Shown: in pieces, positions 9,536-19,934 of the stretch
How positions within the stretch are numbered: the stretch's first letter is position 1
Layout: every line of letters begins with the position of its first letter
Source: Isoetes taiwanensis
Lineage: Eukaryota; Streptophyta; Lycopodiopsida; Isoetales; Isoetaceae
Direction: 5' to 3'
DNA: 64,000 bases
Assembly: GCA_021234155.1 (NCBI GenBank)
Contig: JAJEKV010000240.1
Coordinates: 250,001 to 314,000, forward strand
Made by a program: the position numbers and the translations under genes
The notes under the pieces: generated by a model
What the model saw: the letters and a program-made list of their open reading frames with translations, nothing else
What the model was told of the DNA's origin: nothing
The model's database searches: none

Positions 9536-10358
9536 AACCCTAAAATGGGTTATCTCGAGCCTTCCATAGCAGAATGTGATACAATAAGAAAATAGAATAT
9601 AATAAAGAAATATATGATATATATATATATGGGTCTACCATTGGATAGGCATCAAAATTAGTTCAAGCGTATGCGCACTCTAGATATACTAATTAGTATG
9701 CCTCATTAGATACATCCATGAAATCATATAAAAACCTTAGGAAAAAAAGTACAAAAATACAAAAGAAACCCCCTGTTATTATGCTACATATATGATCCAA
9801 AGCCCTGATGCATCTTGATGCGAATGCAATAATAGGCAGTTCATGGATTCCTTCCATAAAATAAAGAACAATAAATATGCAGGTTCGGGCATTATAAACA
9901 GATATAAATGATGATGAAGGTTAAAAAATATTAAATATAATGGGTAGTATACAGTATGATTATTTAGAATGTGAGTACTTTATGTACCAAATATTGAAAA
10001 TCAAAGCCTAGATTTGTGTGAGAATACAGGTGGACTGGCAGGATGCAAAAATAAGGTCATAAATGTACATTAATGGCTTAAGATGGTAATGGCCTAGATG
10101 TAAATTTAAAAGGCAAAATGTAAATCCTAGTACATATAATTTACTGATAATTACCTATAAAGGTGGTAAATGGTTGTCATACTTAATGTATGCATGATGC
10201 AAGCATTATAGTTATAGTAAAAGATAGGAATTCCAGGGAAACAAATGTGCCAGTCTAAGTTAGCTCGGCTTAGATTGGGATGATAACAGTACCAAGGGAT
10301 TGACCAAGGTATGTAGAGGCGGCTAGTATGGCTTTTGTCAAGGCTAGTGCTATCTGGG

Positions 10359-10766
10359 TTTTTTTTTTTTTTGATTGAAGGCGTGGGGACTACTTATTAT
10401 TCATTCCACCTATACCACACAATAAATTAATTATGTTACCAAATCCATGCGGCAATAAATAAACATGCCACATCCTTTAATTAAGATGGGCATAATAGAA
10501 CTAGCCGTCAAACCATGTCATGACTATAAAGCAATTTGACCAAACCGTTACTAGTTTTAATGAATTATTATAGTATGCACGAAACTATCACATAAACCAT
10601 CACTAGTTTTAACAAGCCATTCTAACATTAAAAACCAACATAAATAACCATGTAACCAACCAGTATCATTTTCAACAAACCACTATGACATGTGGTTTTC
10701 TTCTATCAAATAAATTCGCGTATAAAAAACTGCATATATCATGGTTTTTGGATGAATTAATACTAG
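10359..10766 (-). other. T run followed by unannotated AT-rich sequence
   Basis: The pseudo-LTR ends in 14 T and is followed directly by unrelated sequence starting GATTGAAGGCGTGGGG. This is the form expected of the poly(A) end of a minus-strand retroposon that truncated the second PLE unit. No second boundary or target duplication could be found. Confidence 0.3.
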
Positions 10767-11003
10767 TTAAATATAGTAGTTTACTTTTGGAAGCCTTGTG
10801 CAACCTCCGTGGATGTCATGCAATGCTTGCAAGATCCCTTGAGCTTTCTGGACTTGCGAAATGTTCTTCCTCTCTTCTTCATCCCTTGAGGTCCCATAGC
10901 GTCTGCAATCACGAGCAAGCTTATCCCAAAGCCCTGCAAGAGTGTAGCCTGAGCGGGATCTGTGCCTGAACCACCTGGAGCAAAGAGAGTCTATGATTAA
11001 CAA
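10767..11003 (-). other. Possible exon, function unknown
   Basis: A CTCCAG acceptor-like site near 10976 is followed by two competing open frames to ~10770. One reads RWFRHRSRSGYTLAGLWD, the other GGSGTDPAQATLLQGF...CKHCMTS with a stop near 10780. Neither matches a family I know. It lies 3' of the FCP1-like exon on the same strand and could be a terminal exon of that gene or an unrelated relic. Confidence 0.3.
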
Positions 11004-11069
11004 TTACGGTGCCATTAGTCATAATGAAGAAAAGAACGGAGAATTCAAAATAGATTGGAGAGCATTCAT

Positions 11070-11430
11070 TCCATATAGCTGCTTCCAATCACACAAAGAA
11101 GCATACAAATGGTCTCATCAACGGGACAAGCAGTGCCTTTCTTGACTCGCGAGTCGAGAAAGGCCATGGAAGGTCAATGTGCAACCATTTTCATTACAGA
11201 ATATGGCTGCATCCAATCACACAAACAAGCATACAAATAGTCTAATCCTTGGGATAGGCTCTGGAAAGGGAATATACAACCATTTTCATTACAAAATACA
11301 GCTGCATCCAATCACACAAAGAAGCATACAAATGGTCTCATTATTGGGACATGCATGCCTTTCTCGACTCCCGAGTCGAGAAAGGCCGCGAAAACTCAAT
11401 GTACAAGTATTTTCATTACAAAATATAGTA
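11070..11430. repeat. ~95-128-bp degenerate tandem repeats with two palindromes
   Basis: The segment around TCCAATCACACAAA recurs near 11083, 11211 and 11305 with shared flanks (CATACAAATGGTCTCAT, CATTTTCATTACA). Two copies of the locus palindrome sit in it, at 11138-11163 (left arm TTGACTCG) and 11359-11384 (centre CC instead of CG). It lies 3' of the stop codon of the FCP1-like exon. Confidence 0.7.
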
Positions 11431-11486
11431 CAATTGTTCACGTGTCTTTACAAAATTCACAGAACTTTGCTATCTGAAAGCAGAAG

Positions 11487-12170
11487 TCACTCTTCTTGAT
11501 CACCATAATATTTATCATCCATAGCCCTCATGATCGCGCTGCTCTCTGGATCGACCTACTTGAGGTCCGGATAGTTCCTAATCACATCGGCCACAAGAAT
11601 GGAGAATAGGGATTCCGTCAACACCGGAACGAGATTGAAAGACAACCACCTATCCGTTGCATACTCTTCTGATTGATAACTCTTTGCAATGATTGTATTG
11701 TCCGAGTTATGATAGCACTTGTAGGCGGAGTCGTCTATGATCAGCGTGTTGTGTTTGTTAAAATCCTTTTCCAGCCTTTTCACCATAATAGGCTTCCCCT
11801 TTGTGATGGCCAGATCGAGGTCTGACGCATGCTTGACCCTTTCGTTTTCCCAAACAAATTTGAACTTCAAAACTGGAAGGCCGAGAACACCAAGGACATT
11901 GACAACATTTTTCTTTGCCATACAAGACCATATGGCCACTTCGAATCCCCATTCCAGGCACCATTCAATAATTTCCTTTGTTTTAGGCCGAGGATACACG
12001 ATTTTAGACCCTACTTTTGTCGGCTTCTGCGAGGTGTTAAGCTCAGAAACGTCACCATCGTGGTAAACTGCAGCCAAGACTCCATTGACGTAAAAAATTA
12101 TAAGTTTGGTGGGCCCCTCTGGATCCCAGTTCGAGTTTAGCTCTAACCAGATTTCTTCTTGATCGGGATC
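11487..12170 (-). CDS. Exon: FCP1/NIF (CTD-phosphatase-like) domain
   Basis: After a CATATAG acceptor the exon reads EEIWLELN, then TKLIIFYVNGVLAAV, YPRPKTKEIIEWCLEWGFEV, AIWSCMAKKNV, KFVWENERVKH and NTLIIDDSAYKCYHN. These follow the FCP1-homology (HAD) fold order: motif I loop, RP..EF/EW helix, W(S/T) motif II and the hhDDS motif. In the family motif I is hhhDhDGhL; here the first catalytic Asp is Tyr (FYVNG), so phosphatase activity is unlikely. A TAG at 11558-11556 interrupts the frame, which continues as VDPESSAIMRAMDDKYYG to a TGA at 11489-11487. Confidence 0.7.
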
Positions 12171-12434
12171 TATATGCGGATCATTATTCTTTCATGTCCT
12201 TTCTTGATGGTCCGTTTTTGGATGCAGTGTCCTCCTGTGGAATTGAACCGCCAGCAGATCCCTGTGATAGCGACAATGATCCAGATTGGTTGCGCTCGAT
12301 TTCCTTGGAATGATGAAAACCGTCAGTTACGAAGCGAGGTCCTCGACTCACGAGTTGGGAAAGGAAAAAGTTAAAGACTCGGAGGTTTCTCGACTCGCGA
12401 GTCGAGAAACCCTCGGAAAGCAAAGTGAACTCAC
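12171..12434 (-). other. Intron with two palindromes
   Basis: Donor GAG/GTGAGT at 12434 and acceptor TAG near 12171. It holds one perfect copy of the palindrome at 12386-12409 and a degenerate one at ~12341-12360. The frames over it are read-through of the palindrome. Confidence 0.6.
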
Positions 12435-12891
12435 CTCAATCTCAGATTCTCCATTATTTTTTCCGCCGCAAGCTCGTCTAAACCTTGGACATCTCCATCA
12501 TTTTTATCTCCCTGGTTGTCAGCTTTGTCTCCGTCATCTTCGTCCTTACTACTTCCAGCTGTCTTCCTCTCTTGAAAATGCTCATGAAGCAGGTCCAGGT
12601 ATGACCGAATGGTCTCAGCCATGTCCTTGTTCCCAACCACAGATATTGGTTTCATTCCATAGAGCATAGCCCCCTGAGAGAACATGCCATTCATATACCA
12701 CTCGCATACAATTTGATCTCCCTCGACCAAGCTGGTTATGAAGTACTTGATAACTCTCGGCCGGATAGGAATTCTATGTATTAGACTCGTCGCACCATCA
12801 GTGCTGACTTTGTTAATTGATGGCACGTCCTCCATAAATCTGCCACCCTTCCAGGGTTCCATATGCTCTTGAGAAGTCATGAACTTATCGA
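12435..12891 (-). CDS. Exon (3' part): DNA-methylase-like motif I region
   Basis: Continues from the exon part beyond the copia element. It reads HRIPIRPRVIKYFI, VEGDQIVCEWYMNG, MFSQGAMLYGMKPISVVG and NKDMAETIRSYLDLL. Position by position this resembles the end of beta-class N4/N6 DNA methylases (HPTQKP..l..fi, GD.VLDPF.GSGT, AA..LGR..IG.E). The FxGxG motif is weak (YMNGMFSQG), so catalysis is doubtful. A Lys/Asp/Glu-rich tail follows, and the exon ends at an AG/GTGAGT donor (12435/12434). This is my own motif reading; a Rossmann-like fold other than a methylase is possible. Confidence 0.4.
12887..12891. repeat. Target-site duplication ATCGA (left)
   Basis: Identical to 22283-22287 on the other side of the copia element. 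Confidence 0.95.
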
Positions 12892-13549
12892 TGATGAAGT
12901 TTGATCATGTAATATTTGTAATATTACAGAGATTGCAAACACTGGTGCAGATGTTCATAATATTCAAAGATAGGTTAAGGTTGGAGATAATGCATGTTGT
13001 ATTATAAGGTCGAAGGGGAGATCTACAAACATGCATTATAAGTTGAAGAAAACCTATATGAAATATTTAAGACATATGACCTAGTTCATTTGAAGACAAG
13101 GTCATTATTTTAACTATGAAATTATTTTAGAAGGTAGAGACCATATTGGGCATGACCATGTCGGTCAAATGAAATCATGAAAAAATTGTCTCAGTATATC
13201 TAGTATATCGGCAAGGGGAGATCGGTCCGGTTAATCGGCCGGACCCAAAAGGTTAAAACAAGAAGCATTAACAGAATGAAACGATCCGGGGGCTTATATG
13301 TTTGCATTGTAGATTGAATCAAAGATTGAGCTTGGGCTATCGAAAGGAAAAGTCAATATTGCTACAGTAACCTGGTCAAAACCAAATGAACAGTGAATTT
13401 CAATATAATTGTGAAGGCTCGATGAGTATATTGTGAGTTCAATTATTGTCTTGTAACCATTGCTAGCCTAGTGATCTTTCTCTTGTATAATCTTGAGTAG
13501 TGCATTATCAAAGTGTTGGCAAGGAAATAATCTAGACAAATTCTCTTCA
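12892..13549 (+). repeat. 5' LTR of the copia element
   Basis: 658 bp, TGATGAAG...TCTTCA. It differs from the 3' LTR at roughly 20 positions including a short indel, so the insertion is not very recent. Confidence 0.95.
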
Positions 13550-13550
13550 T

Positions 13551-13562
13551 TGGTATCAAATC
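13551..13562 (+). promoter_or_regulatory. Primer-binding site
   Basis: TGGTATCAAATC starts 1 nt after the LTR. It resembles TGGTATCAGAGC, the site complementary to the 3' end of initiator tRNA-Met used by most plant copia elements, with two changes. Confidence 0.85.
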
Positions 13563-13576
13563 CTGTATTTTAAATC

Positions 13577-13950
13577 ATGTCTACTAGATTTGGAGCAAAC
13601 TTACTAACTTCTATTGAAGTATTCAAAGAAGAGGGTGGATTTCAGATATGGAAACAAGGCATCAAACAAGTTCGTGAATTTGAAAAACTGTGGCATTTGA
13701 TAGAAGAAGGAAATGGCAGGAGAACATCAACAATGGTGAGGTCCAGAAATTCCATTGCAGGGGAGACAAGTGAAGCATCTGTTGGAGAATGAGATAATGA
13801 TTCTCCTGTAAACACAAGAGCAATAACAAGTTCAGAACCAGAAGATGAATTCAAAGTAATGGAAGCACAAACTATCATAACTAGCAAAGTTGGCACTGCT
13901 ATTAAACTCAAGCTGAGAGGTATGAGCCCTAAGGAAATGTCAGAAATAGT
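13577..13950 (+). pseudogene. copia gag, N-terminal part
   Basis: The ATG at 13577 gives MSTRFGANLLTSIEVFKEEGGFQIWKQ-type sequence, the usual copia Gag start (…F.G..F..WK). A TGA at 13790-13792 ends the frame; the following bases continue in another frame as EPEDEFKVME, IKLKLRGMSPKEMSEI. It then meets the LINE. Confidence 0.7.
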
Positions 13951-13979
13951 TTGAAAATAGTGATCAAAAACCTGGTTCA

Positions 13980-14351
13980 CTATTCATAGCCCAAATCAAA
14001 CTCCAAAGGATCGAACTGGACAATATGAAATACTGTCTCAAGCTCATCCAGATCCAGAGGAGTGTGGACCATGAACTGCAGCATAATTTCAGAGGTGACA
14101 TCGAAGTGCTCCTCCCATTTTGCAGCAAAGTAGATCTTCAGATCATTCCACCACCAGAGATCTTCATATTCCAGAATGACCCCCAATGCTATCTGAGCCC
14201 AGATGTGTTGTTTCAGGTGAATCATCTTGGCTTTGATCTCCCCCCTTGTCCACTGCACAAAGGTCGGCTTCAGATCATATCTTCCACGGGACGGAGGAAT
14301 AACCATGTCATAGTGCTCAGTCACAAAATTTGTCAATGTGAATATCAGCAT
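13980..14351 (-). pseudogene. C-terminal extension of the LINE or transduced sequence
   Basis: 123 codons in the same frame as the end of ORF2 but after its stop: HYDMVIPPSRGRYDL, LKQHIWAQIALGVILEYEDL, WNDLKIYFAAKWEEHFDV. Composition is protein-like and the frame is clean, but I do not recognise a family. It may be the true C-terminus of ORF2 after a frameshift in the T run at ~14367-14373. Confidence 0.4.
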
Positions 14352-14360
14352 CAGAGAGAG

Positions 14361-15815
14361 TTAATTTAAAAAAAGCATAAAAACCATGATAATTCCCAAG
14401 AGAATCCCAGTTTCTGTCATATGCTGAGCACCTGCATCTTCTATGAGCAATAGCAGTTTCAACCAGCAAGGACTGAAAGCAAGCTTTAATCCAATTGAGG
14501 TTAAAAGCTTTTTGATCGTGAAGGATTCGGTTTCTGTGCTTCCAGATGGACCAGAGGCCAGTGTTCTCAAAGTGCCACAAAAAGCACTTGGGAAATTCAA
14601 AAAGACAAAGAATTCCTGGGAAGAGGAACCAGAAGTGGCCATACAAAGGTTTCTTGCCCAAGTCCAAAAGGGTAACAGACGAGGACATTGAAAGGTATGC
14701 AAGTTAGACTCTGGAAGTTGACAGCCCAGAGGGCAATCACTGGAATAGGCAGCCTTATATACCGCTATTACGTCATTTGTGGATGGACGGTTGGCCAAGA
14801 ATAGCCATCTGAATAATAGGATCTTTTTTGCACAATAGGCCTGCCAACCATCAGTGATCACTTTGACTGCCTCCTGTTGAGTGCAGCCCCATTTTGTAGT
14901 GACCTTGAGATCAGAGGGTTGAATGATCAATTTGTAAATTCTGGAGACACTGTAGTTTTTCTTCCCCTCACAACTCCACGAGATAGAAGCTAATGAGTCT
15001 TCCCAATTACTCAGGGAATGGGAAATGATAGAGAAGATCTTTTTGTTTACCTGTGTGTCACTGATTTTAGTCACCACATCCTGCCAAGTGAGCAGATTAC
15101 CATTGCATCTGAGGTCAGCAATGGATTTAAACCCCGCATCACTCCATTCTTTGTATTTTCTAGGGTGTTTGAGAGCCAAACACCCTACTTCAGTAGGCAA
15201 TAGATTGTGATGCCAAAAGAAATGGAATTTGGAGCTTACCTTTTGAAGGTCATCTGCATGGAAACAATGAGAAACTTCATTCCATGCATCCAGAAGTCGC
15301 CTCATGATAGGAGATGTGTGAGGTCCTGCTGTAAGCTGATAAAAAGCTGAGTCTGGGAGCTGATGTTGGATAGAATTGCTACCCACAGGTTTGGTTTGCT
15401 GCATCCAGTACCTGATAAAGACCATAGCAGGGGAATCATAGGAAGAAGTAAGAGCACGCCAGATCAATTTTGCAGCAAGGGCCTGAGCTTGTTTAAAGAG
15501 ATCTTTGCATCCAAGGCCACCAGAATCTTTTGGAGTAATAAGATTCTGCCATGCAACTTTATAATCGCCTTGCCAGATGAATTTCCGGATAGTAGTCTGG
15601 ATTTCCCCATAAGTTGCCTTATCTGCCACAATTGCAGACGAAAAATAAATGTGTGTGCTGGCAATAACTGAATTGGCAATTTCCACCCTTCCTGCCAGTG
15701 AAAGTGAGGCAGGGTACATCATGAATTTCCTTTTGATCCTGTTTGTGATGGGGGACCAAAGACCATGAAGACTCATATCAGGTGCAAGTGGAAGACCCAA
15801 CAGTTTGGTAGCCAT
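14361..15815 (-). pseudogene. LINE ORF2: RT thumb and zf-RVT region
   Basis: Starts in the RT connection region (KLLGLPLAPDMSL, RKFMMYPASLSLAGRVEIANSV, FIWQGDYKVAWQ) and continues to the C-terminal Cys/His-containing domain (LFRWLFLANRPSTNDVI, CPLGCQLPESNLHTFQCP) typical of plant L1 elements. It overlaps the RT frame by ~38 bp because of a frameshift; a second shift gives WSIWKHRNRILHDQ in another frame near 14560. Confidence 0.8.
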
Positions 15816-16761
15816 ACCTTTTTCCAGGATTGCTATGTCTGCTATTTTTTTTTTCCATGGAATCCAGAAGAATGGTACATTTGGCTCTATTCAAAAGCAC
15901 ACCTGACGCCTTACCAAAGATCTCCATGGCAGATAGGAAAGCAAAGATGCTTTTCCCATCGTCCTCTAAAAAGATAAACGTATCATCAGCATATTGCATC
16001 AAAGATAAATGCATACCTTCAGTAGGCATCTGGAGGCCTTTGATTTGCCCATTCTGCTGAAGTTTGATTGTAACCTTGGTCACCATCTCAGCAACAATTA
16101 GGAAGAGGTAAGGGGCCAAAGGGCACCCTTGCCTTACTCCCCTTTTACATGGGAAAAAGGGAGATGGGCAGCCATTAATGAGGACTGCAGACCTGGCATC
16201 CTTATTGAAAGCAAGGACCAGATCAGTTACCTTCTGGGAGAAACCCAAAGATTCCATAGCTTTACCAAGGAAATCCCAATTTATAGTGTCAAAAGCCCTT
16301 TTGAAATCAAGCTTCAAGAGCATGCAATTCTGTTTAGAAAGATTATTCCAATGTAAACCTTCATAGGCCCCAATAAAGTTATCAAGAATGCTTCTACCAG
16401 GTAAAAAGGCAGTTTGCAAGGGACTAATGAGGGCTTCTAGAATAGGCTTGACCCTATTTGCCAATATTTTTGCTAGGATTTTATAGATAGTGTTGGTCAA
16501 GGAGATTGGCCTCCAGTCAGAAAAGGCCATAGGCTGATCCACTTTAGGGACTAAAGCAATTAGGCCAGCATTTACTGCAGGATGCAAACTTTCTGCCTGC
16601 CAAGCCCCCTGGACAAAAGTTGTAATATCATCCTGCATCACCTCCCAAAATTCCTTAAAAGATTCAGGGGGAAAGCCATCGGGACCGGGGCTTTTCCCGG
16701 AAGCCATGGAATTGTGGTGAGGAGAATTTCTGTTTTTTTGTGGAATAGCTACGAGCCTCAT
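15778..16761 (-). pseudogene. LINE ORF2: reverse transcriptase domain
   Basis: L1-type RT motifs in order: GKSPGPDGFPPESFK, DWRPISLTNTIYKILAK, LDFKRAFDTINWDF (motif A), KRGVRQGCPLAPYLF (motif B) and MQYADDTFIF (motif C). The catalytic Asp residues are intact. The frame is separated from the endonuclease upstream and the thumb downstream by indels. Confidence 0.9.
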
Positions 16762-16809
16762 TATTATTTGGAAGAGAATCGAGTCGAGTCAATCATGCTA
16801 AAGAATTGG

Positions 16810-18078
16810 TCAATATCGACCGTGAGCTTGGCGGCTTATCAAGCGACTCCCCGATATCTTTGAGTAAAGAAAGTCCGGATTTCGCTGCCCTTGAATAGTA
16901 CAACCCTGCTCATCTTGGACTGAGATAATGCCATTATTAATGATCCGACTCTTAGCAGCCCTAAAGAAGAAAGAGGAACTGCTTTTGTCCATAAAATTGA
17001 TATATTGACACTTACTTCTAATAGCCAATGATTGAGCTTCCATTTCCTCCACATGTTTGACCTTGATTTCCAGCTGGCTCTCCAATTCCTGCAAGGGCTG
17101 ATTGTCTTTATCAAGAAACAAGAATTCTCTTACCTTTTTTATTTCAGCATAAATTTCATTTTTCTGTTTCCTCTTCTTTTCTGCCCAATCCTTGCCCCAA
17201 CCCTTGAGTGTTTTTAACTTCTGCACAAACCCAATCATGGACCTACTATTTCCAATCTTGGGAAGGGATAGATAATAATTTTTCAATTGAGAACAAAAGT
17301 CATTGACTTGCAGAAGTTGAACATTAAATTTGAAAGGGGTACTTACCTTAGCAGCCCGAGGGGAGACTGCAAGAGATTCCAAGACCTGAGGAAAGTGATC
17401 AGAAATGGAATTACTGCAATCTGATCTAATAAGGACCTGATCCCATAGATCCAAGTCAGCTGCTAAGGTATAGAATCTATCCAGTAAGCAAAAAGTCCTT
17501 TCTGGCCCCTTTCTTTTATTACTCCAGGAATATGTGGCTGATGAGGAGGGAGGATGATAGACAAAATTTGCAATCAATTTGTCCCATTCACATCTCTCAT
17601 TCTTGGTCATATTGATTTTTTTCCCAAGTTTTTGATCCCATAAAGGAGTGTTATTAAAATCACCTGCCAACAGCCAATTGTGAACCTGGTTTTGCTGCTC
17701 GATCCACAAATACATGTCCCTCCATTGCATTTCCCTTTCATGGGGCTCTGTTGAAGCATAGACATTGATAATTCCAGCTAAGTGACCCTTGATATTGAGA
17801 AAACTAACTGACCACCTACCTGAAGGGGATACATATGAACCAAAGGAAGGGAACCCCTTCCAAATTGTGCAAATTCCACCTTTAGTACCATTGGCTGCAG
17901 CCCAGGTCGAACTACTACCCGGATAGACCCAGTCCCCCAATTTTGAGGATTCAAAGGAGGGGAGCCTATGCTCCTGCAATAATATAATGTCTGCTTTCAT
18001 TTCTTGAATTGCAATGAGAGCCCTTTTTCTCTTCAAAGGACCCTTTATACCTCTTAAATTCCAACACACAATCTTCAT
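16810..18078 (-). CDS. LINE ORF2: apurinic/apyrimidinic-type endonuclease
   Basis: Begins MKIVCWNLRGIKGP at the ATG 18078-18076, which overlaps the ORF1 stop as ATGA. Conserved EEP-nuclease motifs: WNLRG, ILLQEHRL (catalytic Glu), GDFNNTPLWD and SDHFP (catalytic His). A coiled Lys/Glu linker follows. The frame shifts before the RT. The domain itself is intact. Confidence 0.85.
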   Translation of the reverse strand: MKIVCWNLRGIKGPLKRKRALIAIQEMKADIILLQEHRLPSFESSKLGDWVYPGSSSTWAAANGTKGGICTIWKGFPSFGSYVSPSGRWSVSFLNIKGHLAGIINVYASTEPHEREMQWRDMYLWIEQQNQVHNWLLAGDFNNTPLWDQKLGKKINMTKNERCEWDKLIANFVYHPPSSSATYSWSNKRKGPERTFCLLDRFYTLAADLDLWDQVLIRSDCSNSISDHFPQVLESLAVSPRAAKVSTPFKFNVQLLQVNDFCSQLKNYYLSLPKIGNSRSMIGFVQKLKTLKGWGKDWAEKKRKQKNEIYAEIKKVREFLFLDKDNQPLQELESQLEIKVKHVEEMEAQSLAIRSKCQYINFMDKSSSSFFFRAAKSRIINNGIISVQDEQGCTIQGQRNPDFLYSKISGSRLISRQAHGRY

Positions 18079-18605
18079 AAAGATTTACTTCTTGTATTAG
18101 AGGCAGGCCCATCTAGATTAAAGAGGACCATTTTTTTATTCTTTTTCCTGGTTGTCTGGGGGGTAAAGAATTCATCAACACCAGGTTGAGAAGGGGATGA
18201 CATGACAAGGTCATTAGTAGGAAGAATTTCCTCAATTGAATCCGCTACAACAGCATTCAAGTCGTGGTCATCCAAAATAGCACTCCTGGGAGATTCAGGC
18301 TGTTGCTTAGAAAGCTCACCTAAATCTTCCTTTTCTCCATAATTTGAGGACATTGGCTGTTGCTTAGAAAGCTCACCAATTCCTACCAATTGAGACTCAT
18401 TTGGAGCTGGAAATAGATTTTGTACAGGAAAATCAGAGATCTTGTGTGAGCACTCACCCTTTTCCCGAGCAGGAGAGGGAGAATTAGACCTTGATCTCCT
18501 TTCCGAGGAAGGCTCCCTAATTGTGATCCCTTTGTTCAGGACCTTAATACTCCCTTCTCCAGATTTCCTGATCCAGGTCATTTTTCCTTTTTTTTGAGCC
18601 AGCAA
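18075..18605 (-). pseudogene. LINE ORF1, C-terminal part
   Basis: 176 codons, Ser/Pro/Lys-rich and largely disordered, with an internal duplication (GELSKQQP twice). It ends SNTRSKSL with the TGA that overlaps the ORF2 start. The N-terminal nucleic-acid-binding part is missing; the sequence beyond 18605 is not open. Confidence 0.6.
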
Positions 18606-18699
18606 TGACTGCTCTGCCTTCTCTCTTTCCTATCTAATTTTCTGCTTGCGGGCTTTCCTTTTCACGCTTCCATTTATGCTTTGTTTTTTGAGGACCGAA

Positions 18700-19085
18700 A
18701 TAAGCAACAATTTGATAGTGATACAGATAAGATATTTGAATAAATATGAGCTTTATACACTTTATACAGGAATGCTATTGAATACTCTATATTTTGTACT
18801 TTATGGCACTTGATATTTACATTTTGAGGATACAAAATACGTTGCAGTTAAACTTTACATTGTATAATTTATACTTGGTATTTTAAAATTTGAGATTTGC
18901 ACTTTACACTTTGAAATCTAAGATTTATACTTTGTGGAATATGTTTTTCAAATCCAGGAAGTTATATGGGCTAATGGTTTGGAGAGTGCCTGATGTGGCC
19001 TGGCCTAAAAAACCAGGGTGGATATTGGGATAAGTGATCTTGCCTTGAACAAGGTTCTTTTAATGTAATTGTTTACATAACTGTG
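18700..19085. other. AT-rich non-coding part between LINE and integrase
   Basis: Low-complexity sequence with repeated TTTATACTTTG/ACTTTACA words at ~18760-18930. No ORF. It could be 5' LINE sequence or decayed copia internal region. Confidence 0.4.
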
Positions 19086-19089
19086 ACTG

Positions 19090-19886
19090 TAGTCTTGGCA
19101 AGAACATGTACGAAGAAGAGTCAAGTGCATTAGATCAGAGAGAGGAGGTGAATATCTCTCTTATGAGTTCAAGTTGTTTTGTGCAAGAAGAGGCATTAGA
19201 AGGCAATTAACATGTAGATATTCTCCTCAACAAAACGGAGTAGCTGAGAGGAAAAATAGAACCTTGCTAAATGCAGTAAGATCAATGTTGAAATACTCAG
19301 GATTACCAAATTATATTTGGAATGAAGCTCTTGCAACTGCAGTATATATTCAGAATATCTTGCCATCTGTAAGCACAAAGGGAACAGTACTTGAAATGTT
19401 ATGATCAGGAAAATTGCCTATGAAGATCTGAGGGCCTATGGATGTTTAGCATTTGCACATGTAGCAGAGCAGTTAAGAAGAAAACTTGATGACAGAGCAT
19501 ATATTACATACTTAGTGGGATATGACACAAATTCAAAGGCATACAGACTCTATGATCCTATTCACAGAAAAATAATTGTGAGCAGAGATGTGGTATTTGA
19601 TGAGCATCAGCTCTATAGAAAAATTTCAAAGATGAATGTGACAGATAAAAGGGAGGATGAGCAAGGCATTAATATTGAGCAAAAGTTAGCAGAACCCGGC
19701 AAAGAGGTAGATAAAATTGAACAAAAGGATGTGATCAAGGATTTTGAAGATGAAGACATGGTTGAAACAAAGGAACCAAGCATAATGCATGATGGTTTAA
19801 ATGATGAAAAGAAATATTCAAACAAATTAGAGGAAGACATGTTTGCAGGTGATGAATTTGAAAAGGAGTGTTCACATAATGAATAG
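19090..19886 (+). pseudogene. copia integrase (catalytic core part and C-terminus)
   Basis: RSDRGGEYLS, then GIRRQLTCRYSPQQNGVAERKNRTL with the catalytic Glu, YIWNEALATAVYIQN, and after a frame change at ~19400 YEDLRAYGCLAFAHV, RAYITYLVGYDTNSKAYRL and VSRDVVFDE. This is the standard order of copia integrase and its C-terminal GKGY-like region. The first catalytic Asp and the zinc-binding domain are missing. Confidence 0.9.
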
Positions 19887-19934
19887 ACTCATGAAAAACA
19901 AAAAGGAAAAAGCACAAGAACTGAAGCTCAAATC

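Larger units (their letters stand above)
6759..9787. mobile_element. Insertion in pseudo-LTR carrying captured gene fragments
   Basis: A 3029-bp block interrupts the repeat, flanked by a possible 4-bp duplication ATAT (6755-6758 and 9788-9791). Inside are a MITE, a DExH helicase fragment, a HOP TPR fragment and a 122-bp tandem array. Its own ends show neither clear inverted repeats nor Helitron TC/CTRR ends, so the vehicle is unknown; a Pack-type or Helitron-like element that picked up genomic DNA is the simplest idea. The helicase fragment retains an intron, so capture was at the DNA level. Confidence 0.6.
6464..10372 (+). repeat. Direct repeat (pseudo-LTR), copy 2, split by an insertion
   Basis: 6464-6758 matches 1-295 and 9788-10372 matches ~292-854 of copy 1. 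Copy 2 has a short extra segment at ~10331-10347 and a longer T run (10359-10372), after which homology stops, so the second unit is truncated. The near identity of the copies implies a recent duplication and an even more recent insertion. Confidence 0.85.
13980..18700 (-). mobile_element. L1-type LINE inside the copia element
   Basis: On the minus strand: end of ORF1 (18605-18075), APE endonuclease (18078-16810), RT (16761-15778) and RT C-terminal/zf-RVT region (15815-14361), with an extra ~120-codon frame to 13980. ORF2 is broken by at least two frameshifts (near 16790 and 15800) and another in a T run near 14375. Exact ends, poly(A) tail and target duplication were not found, so the boundaries are approximate. 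Confidence 0.85.

Noticed and set aside
12159-12669. Plus-strand ORFs over the FCP1 and methylase-like exons
   Set aside because: Shadows of the minus-strand exons and the palindrome-bearing intron.
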